The notes beneath the pieces were generated by a model. The model was not told the DNA's origin, searched no databases, and worked only from the letters and a program-made list of their open reading frames with translations. The position numbers and the translations under genes are program-made. 64,000 bases of DNA from Pseudomonas sp. PDM04 (GTDB lineage Bacteria > Pseudomonadota > Gammaproteobacteria > Pseudomonadales > Pseudomonadaceae). Position 1 is the stretch's first letter. Each line of letters opens with the position of its first letter. Below, piece by piece: positions 26,420 through 36,556 of this stretch. The DNA lies in NCBI RefSeq assembly GCF_014851765.1, contig NZ_JACVAI010000006.1, positions 1 to 64,000 on the forward strand, given 5' to 3'.

Positions 26420-29400
26420 ATCTCTCGCGGCTGTTCATCCTTCGCCCGGTAGCCACCACCCTGAGCATGCTGGCCATTGTCCTGGCCGGCCTGATCGCCT
26501 ACCGATTGTTGCCGGTGTCGGCCTTGCCCCAGGTCGACTACCCGACCATCCGCGTGATGACGCTCTATCCCGGCGCCAGCCCGGATGTCATGACCAGCGC
26601 GGTGACGGCACCGCTGGAGCGCCAGTTCGGGCAGATGCCGGGCTTGACCCAGATGGCCTCGACAAGCTCCGGCGGCGCCTCGGTGCTGACCCTGCGGTTC
26701 AGCCTCGACATCAACATGGATGTCGCCGAGCAGGAGGTGCAAGCCGCGATCAATGCCGCGACCAACCTGTTGCCCAAAGACCTGCCGGCTCCGCCGGTGT
26801 ACAACAAGGTCAACCCGGCCGACACCCCTGTACTGACGCTGGCGATCACCTCCAAGACCATGTTGATGCCCAAGCTCAATGACCTGGTCGATACCCGCAT
26901 GGCGCAGAAAATCGCCCAGATCAGCGGCGTCGGCATGGTCAGTATTTCCGGTGGTCAGCGCCAGGCGGTACGGATCAAGGTCAATCCCGAGGCCCTGGCG
27001 GCGGCCGGGCTGAACCTGTCGGACGTGCGCACGCTGATCGGCGCCTCGAACGTCAACCAGCCCAAGGGCAACTTCGACGGCCCGACGCGGGTCTCGATGC
27101 TCGATGCCAACGATCAACTGACCTCGCCCGCAGACTACGCCAACCTGATCCTGGCCTACAGCAATGGCGCACCCTTGCGACTCAAGGATGTGGCGGAAAT
27201 CGCCGACGGCGCAGAAAACGAACGTCTCGCCGCCTGGGCCAATGAAAGCCAGGCGGTGTTGCTCAACATCCAGCGCCAGCCGGGCGCCAACGTCATCGAG
27301 GTGGTCGACCGGATCAAGGCCTTGCTGCCGAGCATCACCGATAACCTGCCTGCCGGCCTCGAGGTCACCGTCCTCACCGACCGCACCCAGACCATTCGCG
27401 CTTCCGTGACCGACGTCCAGCACGAATTGCTGATCGCCATTGCCTTGGTGGTCATGGTGACCTTCCTGTTCTTGCGCCGGGCCAGCGCGACGATCATTCC
27501 GTCGGTGGCGGTGCCGCTCTCGCTGATTGGCACCTTTGGCGTGATGTACCTCGCCGGTTTCTCGGTCAACAACCTGACCCTGATGGCCCTGACCATCGCC
27601 ACCGGTTTCGTGGTGGACGATGCGATCGTGATGCTGGAGAACATTTCCCGCTTCATCGAAGAGGGCGACAGTCCGCTGAATGCGGCGCTCAAGGGCGCGA
27701 AACAGATCGGCTTCACCCTGGTGTCCCTGACGCTGTCGCTGATTGCCGTACTGATTCCGCTGCTGTTCATGGCCGATGTGGTAGGGCGTCTGTTTCGCGA
27801 GTTCGCGATCACCCTGGCGGTGGCGATCCTGATTTCCCTGGTGGTGTCCCTGACCCTGACGCCGATGATGTGCGCGCGGTTGCTCAAGCGTGAACCCAAA
27901 GAGGAAGAGCAGGGCCGTTTCTATCGGGCCAGCGGTGCGGTCATTGATTGGATGATCGAGGCTTACGGGCGCAAGTTGAAGTGGGTTCTCAAGCACCAGC
28001 CGCTGACATTGCTGGTGGCCGTCGGCACGCTGGCGTTGACCGTGTTCCTTTACCTGGTGGTGCCCAAGGGCTTCTTTCCGGTCCAGGACACCGGGGTCAT
28101 CCAGGGCATCTCCGAAGCGCCGCAGTCGATCTCCTTTGCGGCGATGAGCGAGCGCCAGCAGGCGCTGGCCAAGGTGGTCCTCGCCGACCCGGCCGTCGAG
28201 AGCCTGTCGTCCTACATCGGTGTCGATGGCGACAACTCGACGCTCAACAGCGGTCGCCTGTTGATCAACCTCAAATCCCACGGCAATCGTGACCTCAGTG
28301 CCTCCGAGGTGATTGCCCGCCTGCAACCGGAAGTGGACAAGCTGGTCGGCATTCGCCTGTTCATGCAGCCGGTGCAGGACCTGACCATCGAAGACCGCGT
28401 CAGCCGTACGCAATACCAGTTCAGCATGTCATCGCCGGATGCCGAGTTGCTCAGCCTGTGGAGCGGCCGCCTGGTCGAAGCCCTGGGCGAGCGCCCGGAG
28501 CTGGCCGACGTCGCCAGCGATTTGCAGGACAAGGGATTGCAGGTCTATCTGGTGATCGACCGTGACGCCGCTTCGCGGGTCGGGGTGTCGGTGGCGAATA
28601 TCACCGATGCGCTGTATGACGCTTTCGGCCAGCGCCAGATTTCCACCATCTACACCCAGGCCAGCCAGTACCGCGTGGTGCTGCAATCGCAATCGGGCGA
28701 GAAAATCGGCCCGGACGCGCTGAACCAGATCCACGTCAAGACCACCGATGGCGGGCAGGTGCGCCTGTCCAGCCTGGCGCACATCGAGGAGCGGCAGGCG
28801 CAACTGGCGATCACCCATATCGGCCAGTTTCCGGCGGTCATGATGTCCTTCAACCTGGCGCCTGGCGTGGCGCTGGGGCATGCGGTGCAAATCATCGAGC
28901 AGGTGCAGCAGGACATCGGCATGCCAGTCGGCGTGCAGACCCAGTTCCAGGGCGCGGCGCAGGCGTTCCAGGCGTCCCTGTCGAGCACCTTGCTGCTGAT
29001 CCTGGCGGCGGTGGTGACCATGTACATCGTGCTGGGCGTGCTGTACGAAAGCTACATCCACCCGATCACCATCCTCTCGACCTTGCCCTCGGCCGCGGTC
29101 GGCGCCTTGCTGGCCCTGCTGTTGAGCGGCAATGACCTGGGCATGATCGCAATCATCGGCATCATCCTGCTGATCGGTATCGTGAAGAAGAACGCGATCA
29201 TGATGATCGACTTCGCCCTCGACGCCGAGCGTAACCAGGGCATGGACCCGCAAACCGCGATCTACCAGGCGGCGCTGCTGCGTTTCCGGCCGATCCTGAT
29301 GACCACGCTGGCGGCCTTGTTCGGTGCCGTGCCGTTGATGCTCGCCACCGGCTCCGGGGCCGAGCTGCGTCAACCCCTGGGCCTGGTGATGGTGGGGGGC

Positions 29401-29520
29401 TTGCTGGTGAGCCAGGTGCTGACCCTGTTCACCACACCGGTGATTTACCTGTACTTCGACCGTCTCGGTCGGCGTTGGGGCCGTCCATCCGAGCCGGTGG
29501 AAGCGGTCGAGCAGCCATGA
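26416..29520 (+). CDS. muxB: RND efflux pump MuxB (MdtB family)
   Basis: A 1034-residue inner-membrane proton-driven exporter of the HAE1-RND family. It starts MNLSRLFILRPVATTLSM and shows two sets of six helices with the large periplasmic porter loops. TM4 contains GFVVDDAIVMLENI, which has the paired aspartates needed for proton relay. It works with the second pump MuxC as a heteromultimer; in P. aeruginosa MuxABC-OpmB exports aztreonam, macrolides and novobiocin among others. Overlaps of 4 bases with muxA and muxC show a tight operon. Confidence 0.95.
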   Translation: MNLSRLFILRPVATTLSMLAIVLAGLIAYRLLPVSALPQVDYPTIRVMTLYPGASPDVMTSAVTAPLERQFGQMPGLTQMASTSSGGASVLTLRFSLDINMDVAEQEVQAAINAATNLLPKDLPAPPVYNKVNPADTPVLTLAITSKTMLMPKLNDLVDTRMAQKIAQISGVGMVSISGGQRQAVRIKVNPEALAAAGLNLSDVRTLIGASNVNQPKGNFDGPTRVSMLDANDQLTSPADYANLILAYSNGAPLRLKDVAEIADGAENERLAAWANESQAVLLNIQRQPGANVIEVVDRIKALLPSITDNLPAGLEVTVLTDRTQTIRASVTDVQHELLIAIALVVMVTFLFLRRASATIIPSVAVPLSLIGTFGVMYLAGFSVNNLTLMALTIATGFVVDDAIVMLENISRFIEEGDSPLNAALKGAKQIGFTLVSLTLSLIAVLIPLLFMADVVGRLFREFAITLAVAILISLVVSLTLTPMMCARLLKREPKEEEQGRFYRASGAVIDWMIEAYGRKLKWVLKHQPLTLLVAVGTLALTVFLYLVVPKGFFPVQDTGVIQGISEAPQSISFAAMSERQQALAKVVLADPAVESLSSYIGVDGDNSTLNSGRLLINLKSHGNRDLSASEVIARLQPEVDKLVGIRLFMQPVQDLTIEDRVSRTQYQFSMSSPDAELLSLWSGRLVEALGERPELADVASDLQDKGLQVYLVIDRDAASRVGVSVANITDALYDAFGQRQISTIYTQASQYRVVLQSQSGEKIGPDALNQIHVKTTDGGQVRLSSLAHIEERQAQLAITHIGQFPAVMMSFNLAPGVALGHAVQIIEQVQQDIGMPVGVQTQFQGAAQAFQASLSSTLLLILAAVVTMYIVLGVLYESYIHPITILSTLPSAAVGALLALLLSGNDLGMIAIIGIILLIGIVKKNAIMMIDFALDAERNQGMDPQTAIYQAALLRFRPILMTTLAALFGAVPLMLATGSGAELRQPLGLVMVGGLLVSQVLTLFTTPVIYLYFDRLGRRWGRPSEPVEAVEQP

Positions 29521-32500
29521 ACCTCTCCGGACCTTTCATCAAGCGCCCGGTCGCTACCTTGCTGTTGAGCCTGGCGATCATGCTGCTCGGCGGCGTGAGC
29601 TTCGGCCTGTTGCCCGTCTCGCCGCTGCCACAAATGGATTTCCCGGTGATCGTGGTCCAGGCCAGTTTGCCCGGGGCCAGCCCGGAAGTGATGGCCTCGA
29701 CCGTGGCCACGCCGCTGGAACGCTCCTTTGGCGCCATCTCGGGCGTCAATACCATGAGCAGCCGATCCAGCCAGGGCTCGACCCGGGTGATCCTGCAGTT
29801 CGATCTCGACCGCGACATCAACGGCGCGGCGCGGGAAGTGCAGGCGGCGATCAATGCTTCGCGTAACCTGCTGCCCAGCGGGATGCGCAGCATGCCGACC
29901 TACAAGAAGGTCAACCCGTCCCAGGCGCCGATCATGGTGTTGTCGCTGACCTCGGAGGTGCTGCAAAAGGGCCAGCTGTACGATCTTGCCTCGACGATCC
30001 TGTCCCAGAGCCTGTCCCAGGTGCAGGGTGTCGGTGAAGTACAGATCGGCGGCAGCTCCCTGCCCGCCGTGCGCATCGAGCTCGAGCCCCAGGCGCTGAA
30101 CCAGTACGGCGTGGCGCTGGACGATGTGCGCAACACCATCGCCAACGCCAACGTGCGTCGCCCCAAGGGGTCGGTCGAAGACGGCGAGCGGCTGTGGCAG
30201 GTGCAGGCCAACGATCAACTGGAAAAAGCCAAGGATTACGAGTCGCTGATCATTCACTACGCGGACGGCGCAGCGCTGCGCCTGAAGGATGTGGCCAAGG
30301 TCAGCGACGGCGTCGAGGACCGCTACAACAGCGGTTTCTTCAACGACGATGCGGCCGTCCTGCTGGTGATCAACCGACAGGCCGGCGCCAACATCATCGA
30401 GACGGTCAACGAAATCAAGGCCCAGCTTCCGGCCTTGCAGGCCGTACTGCCCGCCAGCGTCAAGCTGAACCTGGCCATGGACCGCTCGCCGGTGATCAAG
30501 GCGACGTTGCACGAAGCGGAAATGACCCTGCTGATCGCCGTGGCCCTGGTGATCCTGGTGGTGTTCCTGTTCCTCGGCAACTTCCGCGCCTCGCTGATCC
30601 CGACCCTGGCGGTGCCCGTCTCGCTGGTGGGCACCTTTGCGGTGATGTACCTCTACGGCTTTTCCCTGAACAACCTGTCGTTGATGGCGCTGATTCTCGC
30701 CACCGGGCTGGTGGTGGACGATGCCATCGTGGTGCTGGAGAACATTTCCCGGCACATCGACGCCGGTGTGCGCCCGATGAAGGCCGCCTACCTGGGGGCC
30801 CAGGAAGTCGGTTTCACGCTGCTGTCGATGAACGTATCGCTGGTGGCAGTGTTCCTCTCGATCCTGTTCATGGGCGGGATCATCGAGAGCCTGTTCCGTG
30901 AGTTTTCCATCACCCTGGCAGCGGCCATCGTGGTGTCGCTGGTGGTGTCCCTGACCCTGACGCCGATGTTGTGCGCTCGCTGGCTCAAGCCGCACACGCC
31001 GGGGCAGGAAAATCGCCTGCAACGCTGGAGCCAGCGCACCAACGAATGGATGGTCGGCAAATACGCCACCAGCCTCGACTGGGTGCTGCGCCATCGACGC
31101 CTGACGTTGCTCAGCCTATTGGTGACAGTTGGGGTGAACATTGCGCTGTATGTGGTTGTTCCTAAAACATTTATGCCACAGCAGGATACGGGGCAACTGA
31201 TCGGTTTCGTGCGGGGGGACGACGGTCTGTCCTTCAGTGTCATGCAGCCGAAGATGGAAATTTTCCGTCGTGCCGTGCTCAAGGACGACGCAGTGCAAAG
31301 CGTCGCCGGCTTCATCGGTGGCAGCAACGGTACCAACAATGCTTTCATGCTGGTGCGCCTGAAGCCGATCCAGGAACGCGGGCTTTCCGCGCAAAAGGTC
31401 ATCGAGCGCATGCGCAAGGAAATGCCCAAGGTGCCCGGCGCTCAGTTGATGCTGATGGCGGACCAGGACTTGCAGTTCGGGGGCGGCCGTGAGCAGACGA
31501 CCTCGCAGTATTCCTACATCATCCAGAGTGCTGACCTGAGCGAGCTGCGCAAGTGGTATCCGAAAGTGGTGGCGGCCCTCAGGGCCCTGCCGGAACTGAC
31601 CGCTATCGATGCCCGGGAGGGCAGCGGCGCGCAGCAGGTGACGCTGATCGTCGACCGCGATCAGGCCAAGCGCCTGGGCGTCGACATGGACATGGTCACG
31701 GCCGTGCTCAACAACGCCTACAGCCAGCGGCAGATTTCGACGATCTACGACAGCCTCAACCAGTACCAGGTGGTGATGGAGGTCAATCCCAAGTACGCCC
31801 AGGACCCGATCACCCTCAAGCAGGTCCAGGTGATCACCGCCGATGGTGCGCGGATCCCGTTGTCGACCATCGCCCATTACGAAAGCAGCCTGGAAGAAGA
31901 CCGCGTCAGCCACGAAGGCCAGTTTGCGTCCGAGAGCATTTCCTTCGACATGGCCGAAGGCGTGACGGTGGAGCAGGGCACGGCCGCGATCGAACGCTCG
32001 CTCGCCCAGCTCGGCATGCCCGAAGACGTGATCGTGAAGATGGCCGGCACCGCCGACGCCTTCGCCGCAACGCAGAAGAGCCAGCCATGGATGATTCTCG
32101 GCGCGCTGCTGGCGGTCTACCTCGTGCTGGGTGTGCTGTACGAAAGCTACATTCACCCGCTGACCATTCTGTCGACCCTGCCGTCGGCCGGGGTCGGTGC
32201 CTTGCTGTCGATCTACGTGCTGGGTGCCGAGTTCAGCCTGATTTCGCTGTTGGGACTGTTCCTGCTGATCGGCGTGGTGAAGAAAAACGCCATTCTGATG
32301 ATCGACCTGGCGTTGCAACTCGAGCGACACCAGGGCCTGGAGCCGCTGGAGTCGATTCGCAACGCTTGCCTGCAGCGACTGCGCCCGATCCTGATGACCA
32401 CCCTGGCGGCCATCCTCGGCGCCTTGCCGCTGTTGCTGAGCCGTGCCGAAGGTGCGGAAATGCGTCAGCCGCTGGGCCTGACCATCATCGGCGGGCTGAT

Positions 32501-32624
32501 CTTCAGCCAGGTGCTGACGCTTTACACCACCCCGGTGGTCTACCTCTATCTCGACAAACTGCGCCATCGCTTCAACCGCTGGCGCGGCGTGCGCACCGAT
32601 GCTGCCCTGGAAACTCCGCTATGA
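29517..32624 (+). CDS. muxC: RND efflux pump MuxC (MdtC family)
   Basis: A 1035-residue RND pump paralogous to MuxB. I start at the ATG overlapping the muxB stop (MNLSGPFIKRPVATLLLS), not at an in-frame codon 42 bases upstream. TM4 carries GLVVDDAIVVLENIS with both aspartates. The C-terminal half has the typical GVLYESYIHPLTILSTLPSAGVGA block. Two different RND subunits in one operon are diagnostic of MuxBC/MdtBC systems. Confidence 0.95.
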   Translation: MNLSGPFIKRPVATLLLSLAIMLLGGVSFGLLPVSPLPQMDFPVIVVQASLPGASPEVMASTVATPLERSFGAISGVNTMSSRSSQGSTRVILQFDLDRDINGAAREVQAAINASRNLLPSGMRSMPTYKKVNPSQAPIMVLSLTSEVLQKGQLYDLASTILSQSLSQVQGVGEVQIGGSSLPAVRIELEPQALNQYGVALDDVRNTIANANVRRPKGSVEDGERLWQVQANDQLEKAKDYESLIIHYADGAALRLKDVAKVSDGVEDRYNSGFFNDDAAVLLVINRQAGANIIETVNEIKAQLPALQAVLPASVKLNLAMDRSPVIKATLHEAEMTLLIAVALVILVVFLFLGNFRASLIPTLAVPVSLVGTFAVMYLYGFSLNNLSLMALILATGLVVDDAIVVLENISRHIDAGVRPMKAAYLGAQEVGFTLLSMNVSLVAVFLSILFMGGIIESLFREFSITLAAAIVVSLVVSLTLTPMLCARWLKPHTPGQENRLQRWSQRTNEWMVGKYATSLDWVLRHRRLTLLSLLVTVGVNIALYVVVPKTFMPQQDTGQLIGFVRGDDGLSFSVMQPKMEIFRRAVLKDDAVQSVAGFIGGSNGTNNAFMLVRLKPIQERGLSAQKVIERMRKEMPKVPGAQLMLMADQDLQFGGGREQTTSQYSYIIQSADLSELRKWYPKVVAALRALPELTAIDAREGSGAQQVTLIVDRDQAKRLGVDMDMVTAVLNNAYSQRQISTIYDSLNQYQVVMEVNPKYAQDPITLKQVQVITADGARIPLSTIAHYESSLEEDRVSHEGQFASESISFDMAEGVTVEQGTAAIERSLAQLGMPEDVIVKMAGTADAFAATQKSQPWMILGALLAVYLVLGVLYESYIHPLTILSTLPSAGVGALLSIYVLGAEFSLISLLGLFLLIGVVKKNAILMIDLALQLERHQGLEPLESIRNACLQRLRPILMTTLAAILGALPLLLSRAEGAEMRQPLGLTIIGGLIFSQVLTLYTTPVVYLYLDKLRHRFNRWRGVRTDAALETPL

Positions 32625-34090
32625 CTGACCGTTCGCTTAACAACCTGTCCGCACCGCTGCTGATGGCCCGGGGCTCGCGTGTGCTGAGCCTGTCGCTGTG
32701 CGTGGCGCTGCTCAGTGCCTGCGCCATCGGTCCGGATTACCAGCGCCCGGCCACCGCCGCGCCGGTGCAGTACAAGGAAGCGGCCGGCTGGCGACAGGCC
32801 GCCCCGAGCGATTCCCTGGCTCGCGGGGCCTGGTGGGAGCTGTACGGCGATCAACAGCTCAACGGCCTGATCGACAAGCTCAACAGTGCCAACCAGACGG
32901 TCGCGCAGTCCGAAGCCCAGTACCGGCAGGCCCAGGCGCTGGTGCGCAGTGCCCGTGGTGCGTTTTTCCCGACGGTGGACCTGACCCTCGGCAAGAACCG
33001 TTCAAGCCAGGGCACCGGCAGCAGCAGTTCCAGCCTGAGCAGCACCTCCAGTGGTATTCGCAATACCTACACCGCCCAGGCCGGGGTCAGTTGGGAAGCC
33101 GATGTCTGGGGCAAATTGCGCCGTGGGCTGGAGGCTGACACGGCCAACGCCGAGGCCAGTTTTGCCGACCTGGCCGCGATGCGCCTGAGCCAGCAGTCGG
33201 AACTGGTGCAGAACTACCTGCAATTGCGGGTGATCGACGAGCAGAAACGCCTGCTGCAAGCGACGGTGGAGGCGTATCAGCGGTCGCTGAAAATGACTGA
33301 AAACCAGTACCGCGCCGGCGTTTCCGGCAAAGATGCGGTGGCTCAGGCACAAACCCAGCTCAAGAGCACCGAGGCGGACCTGGTCGACCTGATCTGGCAG
33401 CGGGCCCAGTTCGAGAACGCCATCGCCGTGTTGATCGGCCTGCCGCCCGCGCAATTCAGCGTGGCCGAACGCCAGGACATCCCGCAGCTACCTGACGTGC
33501 CGCTGAGCCTGCCGTCGCAGTTGCTGGAGCGACGCCCGGACATCGCCTCCGCCGAGCGCTCGGTGATCGCCGCCAACGCCAACATCGGCGTGGCCAAGGC
33601 CGCTTATTACCCCGACCTGACCCTGAGCATGAATGGCGGTTACAGCAGCAGCACTTCAAACGGGCTGTTCACCGTGCCCAACCGCTTCTGGTCGGTCGGC
33701 CCGCAACTGGCCATGACCCTGTTCGACGGCGGTCAGCGCTCGGCGGAAGTCGACCGCAGCGAGGCGGCGTACGATGAAACCGTGGCCAAGTACCGCCAGA
33801 CGGTGCTAGACGGCTTCCGCGAGGTGGAAAACTATCTGGTCCAGCTCAAGGTCCTGGAGAACGAGTCCGAGGTTCGCCAGCAAGCGCTGGATGCGGCGCG
33901 GGAGTCCCTGCGCCTGACCCAGAATCAGTACAAGGCCGGGCTGATCGCCTATCTGGATGTGGTGGTGGTCCAGGCCACGGCGCTGAACAACGAGCGCAGC
34001 ATGCTGGACCTGTTGCAGAGCCGGTTGATTGCCAGCGTGCAATTGATCGCCGCGCTCGGTGGCGGGTGGGATGGCAATACCGAACTGTAA
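32621..34090 (+). CDS. opmB: outer-membrane efflux lipoprotein OpmB (OprM/NodT family)
   Basis: A 489-residue outer-membrane channel. The lipoprotein signal ends LLSAC, so Cys34 should be lipidated; the mature protein starts AIGPDYQRP as in OprM relatives. Two outer-membrane-factor repeats follow, with SWEADVWGKLRRGLEADTA and a matching block near residue 385. The frame is open far upstream in the shadow of muxC, but the ATG overlapping the muxC stop is the natural start. It completes the MuxABC-OpmB tripartite pump. Confidence 0.95.
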   Translation: MTDRSLNNLSAPLLMARGSRVLSLSLCVALLSACAIGPDYQRPATAAPVQYKEAAGWRQAAPSDSLARGAWWELYGDQQLNGLIDKLNSANQTVAQSEAQYRQAQALVRSARGAFFPTVDLTLGKNRSSQGTGSSSSSLSSTSSGIRNTYTAQAGVSWEADVWGKLRRGLEADTANAEASFADLAAMRLSQQSELVQNYLQLRVIDEQKRLLQATVEAYQRSLKMTENQYRAGVSGKDAVAQAQTQLKSTEADLVDLIWQRAQFENAIAVLIGLPPAQFSVAERQDIPQLPDVPLSLPSQLLERRPDIASAERSVIAANANIGVAKAAYYPDLTLSMNGGYSSSTSNGLFTVPNRFWSVGPQLAMTLFDGGQRSAEVDRSEAAYDETVAKYRQTVLDGFREVENYLVQLKVLENESEVRQQALDAARESLRLTQNQYKAGLIAYLDVVVVQATALNNERSMLDLLQSRLIASVQLIAALGGGWDGNTEL

Positions 34091-34096
34091 TCACTC

Positions 34097-34187
34097 CTGT
34101 GGGAGCGAGCTTGCTCGCGATGCGGTTTCAAGACCACAACGGTTGGGTCTGACACACCGCTATCGCGAGCAGGCTCGCTCCCACAGT
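34097..34187. repeat. REPIN after opmB
   Basis: GTGGGAGCGAGCTTGCTCGCGA and TATCGCGAGCAGGCTCGCTCCCAC flank a spacer of about 40 bases, beginning 7 bases after the opmB stop. Probably marks the 3' end of the efflux operon transcript. Confidence 0.9.
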
Positions 34188-34357
34188 GGGGGTATTCATG
34201 CCGGCAATACGCGGCTCTGCGATGGATCAAACAAGCGTTTCATCGGCTTGCTGGCCTTTTGCTCATTTTGTCAGTGCGTTCTTTTGCGCAATCAGTACAA
34301 TCGCCGATTTGCCCGCCAGGAATGGACGCAGTCAGTCAGGTCGTTTCGAGAAACCCC

Positions 34358-36439
34358 ATGCTCATCGGTAGCTATTCCCCCTCGCTGGTTGTCATCTCGC
34401 TCTTCGTGGCGATCCTCGCGTCCTATACGGCGCTCGATCTGACCGGGCGCATTGCCACGGCCAAGGGCCGGGCGGTGCACTTCTGGACGGCTGGCGGCGC
34501 CTTTGCGATGGGGATTGGCGTGTGGTCGATGCACTTCATCGGCATGCTGGCGTTCGATCTGCCGATCGAGCTTGGCTACGACATCACGCTGACAGGCCTC
34601 TCTCTGCTGACCGCCATCCTGTCCAGTGGCTTTGCCCTGTGGCTGGTCAGCCAGTCACGATTGCCGCTATGGCAACTGGGCTTCGGTGCGTTGGTGATGG
34701 GCGCCGGTATCAGCGCCATGCATTACACGGGCATGGCCGCGATGCGCATGCAGCCCGGCATCGATTACGACCCCATGCTGTTCGCCGTGTCCTTGCTGAT
34801 CGCCGTCGGCGCGTCGGGTGCGGCTTTGTGGATCGCCTTCCGCCTGCGCCTGCATACACCCTATGTCAGCCTGATCCGTGGCGGCGCGGCAATCATCATG
34901 GGCATTGCCATTGTCGGCATGCATTACACGGCCATGGCCGCCGCGCAGTTTCCCGACGGCAGTTTCTGTGGCGCGGCCACCACTGGCCTGAATGGCAAGG
35001 GCCTGGACAGCCTGGTGCTGGTGACCACGCTGGCGGTGCTGAGCATCGCGCTGCTCACGTCGATTCTCGATGCACGCCTGGAGGCCCGTACAGCCGACCT
35101 GGCTCATTCGCTGACCGAGGCCAACCGCGAACTGACCCAGCTGGCCCTGCACGACACGCTGACCGGGCTGCCCAACCGCGTATTGCTGGCCGACCGGATC
35201 GATCAGGCCATGTCGAGGGTGAAAGAGCAGGGCGGCTGTTTTGCCTTGATGTTCATCGACCTGGACGGCTTCAAGCCGGTCAACGATGCGTTCGGCCACC
35301 ACATGGGCGATCTGCTGCTACGTGAAGTGGCACTGCGTCTGCGCGAGGACTTGCGCAGCCAGGACACCCTGGCGCGGATTGGCGGCGATGAATTCGTCTT
35401 GCTGGTGCAGTTGGTCAGCGAGCATGACGCGCTGAGTCTCGCCGAGCGCCAGGTCGGGCTGGTCGGGCGCTCGTTCCGCGTCGCCGAACATGACTTGCAG
35501 ATCTCCGCGAGTGTCGGCATCGCCCTTTATCCGGGCAATGGCCACAGCGCCGAGGAATTGCTGATGAACGCCGATGCGGCGATGTATCACGCCAAGGGGG
35601 CGGGGAAGAACGGATACAGCTTCTTCGATGCCTCGATGAACAGCAACGCGCGCAAACAACTGCAATTATTGCAGGAACTGCGCAACGCACTGGATCAGCA
35701 GCAGTTCAGGCTGCATTACCAGCCCAAATTCGATGCCAGCAACGGCCGCGCCGTCGGCGCCGAGGCTTTGTTGCGTTGGGAACACCCAACCCACGGCCTG
35801 TTGTTGCCCGACAAGTTCATCGATCTGGCAGAGAAGACCGGACTGATCATTCCGATCGGCGACTGGGTGCTCAACGAAGCCTGTCGGCAGATGCGCGAGT
35901 GGTTTGTGCTCGGCTACACCCATTGGCGTATCGCCGTGAACCTGTCCGCGTTGCAGTTCTGCCACGCAGGGCTGGTTCAGAGCGTGGCCAGGGCCCTGGC
36001 CACGCACCATCTGCCAGCCAACTGTCTGACCCTGGAAATCACCGAGACCACGGCGATGAGCGACGCCGATGCCAGCATGACGGTGCTCAATGAGCTTTCG
36101 CAGATGGGCGTCGACCTGTCCATCGATGACTTTGGCACCGGCTATTCAAGCCTGATGTACCTCAAGCGCCTGCCGGCCAACGAGCTGAAGATCGACCGCG
36201 GGTTTGTCCGCGACCTGGAGCGCGACAGCGACGACGCGGCCATCGTTTCGGCGATTGTCGCCCTGGGGCAGGCGCTGGGCCTGCGAATCGTCGCCGAAGG
36301 GGTGGAAACCGACGTGCAACAGGATTTCCTGACGCAGCTCGGTTGTGACTCGCTGCAAGGCTACCTGCTGGGGCATCCGCTGCCGGCGGAGCGGTTCCTG
36401 TCGGACATTGTCCAGGCGGAGCGGCTGGCGGCAGGCTGA
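34358..36439 (+). CDS. MHYT-GGDEF-EAL membrane c-di-GMP enzyme
   Basis: A 693-residue inner-membrane protein with a seven-helix MHYT sensor holding three motifs: MHFIGM (58-63), MHYTGM (121-126) and MHYTAM (188-193). A GGDEF domain has intact G342-G-D-E-F346, and an EAL domain has E469-A-L plus DDFGTGYSS. Both catalytic domains look complete, so it may make or degrade c-di-GMP in response to a ligand bound by the copper- or gas-sensing MHYT helices. P. aeruginosa MucR and NbdA share this layout; the intact GGDEF motif favours a MucR-like protein. I start at MLIGSYSPSLVV, which places the first helix at the N-terminus; upstream ATGs would add about 33 unlikely residues. Confidence 0.92.
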   Translation: MLIGSYSPSLVVISLFVAILASYTALDLTGRIATAKGRAVHFWTAGGAFAMGIGVWSMHFIGMLAFDLPIELGYDITLTGLSLLTAILSSGFALWLVSQSRLPLWQLGFGALVMGAGISAMHYTGMAAMRMQPGIDYDPMLFAVSLLIAVGASGAALWIAFRLRLHTPYVSLIRGGAAIIMGIAIVGMHYTAMAAAQFPDGSFCGAATTGLNGKGLDSLVLVTTLAVLSIALLTSILDARLEARTADLAHSLTEANRELTQLALHDTLTGLPNRVLLADRIDQAMSRVKEQGGCFALMFIDLDGFKPVNDAFGHHMGDLLLREVALRLREDLRSQDTLARIGGDEFVLLVQLVSEHDALSLAERQVGLVGRSFRVAEHDLQISASVGIALYPGNGHSAEELLMNADAAMYHAKGAGKNGYSFFDASMNSNARKQLQLLQELRNALDQQQFRLHYQPKFDASNGRAVGAEALLRWEHPTHGLLLPDKFIDLAEKTGLIIPIGDWVLNEACRQMREWFVLGYTHWRIAVNLSALQFCHAGLVQSVARALATHHLPANCLTLEITETTAMSDADASMTVLNELSQMGVDLSIDDFGTGYSSLMYLKRLPANELKIDRGFVRDLERDSDDAAIVSAIVALGQALGLRIVAEGVETDVQQDFLTQLGCDSLQGYLLGHPLPAERFLSDIVQAERLAAG

Positions 36440-36556
36440 AAATCCCGGTCGCAGTCATCGGGCGTCTGCACGCAAGCTGCCACAGCTCATGCAAAACCGG
36501 CCAATGGCGGTTATTCTTGGCCCCGACTGCATACGCTTGAACGGGGAAACGCTCGC

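Noticed and set aside
26149..28413. 754-codon minus-strand open frame opposite muxA/muxB
   Set aside because: Antisense shadow of the efflux genes; glutamine/histidine-rich composition typical of such frames.
31553..32620. Long N-terminal extension of the opmB frame into muxC
   Set aside because: The lipoprotein signal and the ATGA overlap place the start at 32621; the upstream part is arginine-rich shadow sequence.
34259..34357. Longer N-terminus for the MHYT protein
   Set aside because: The extra 33 residues are not hydrophobic-sensor-like and lack a good ribosome site; the MHYT domain normally begins at the protein start.
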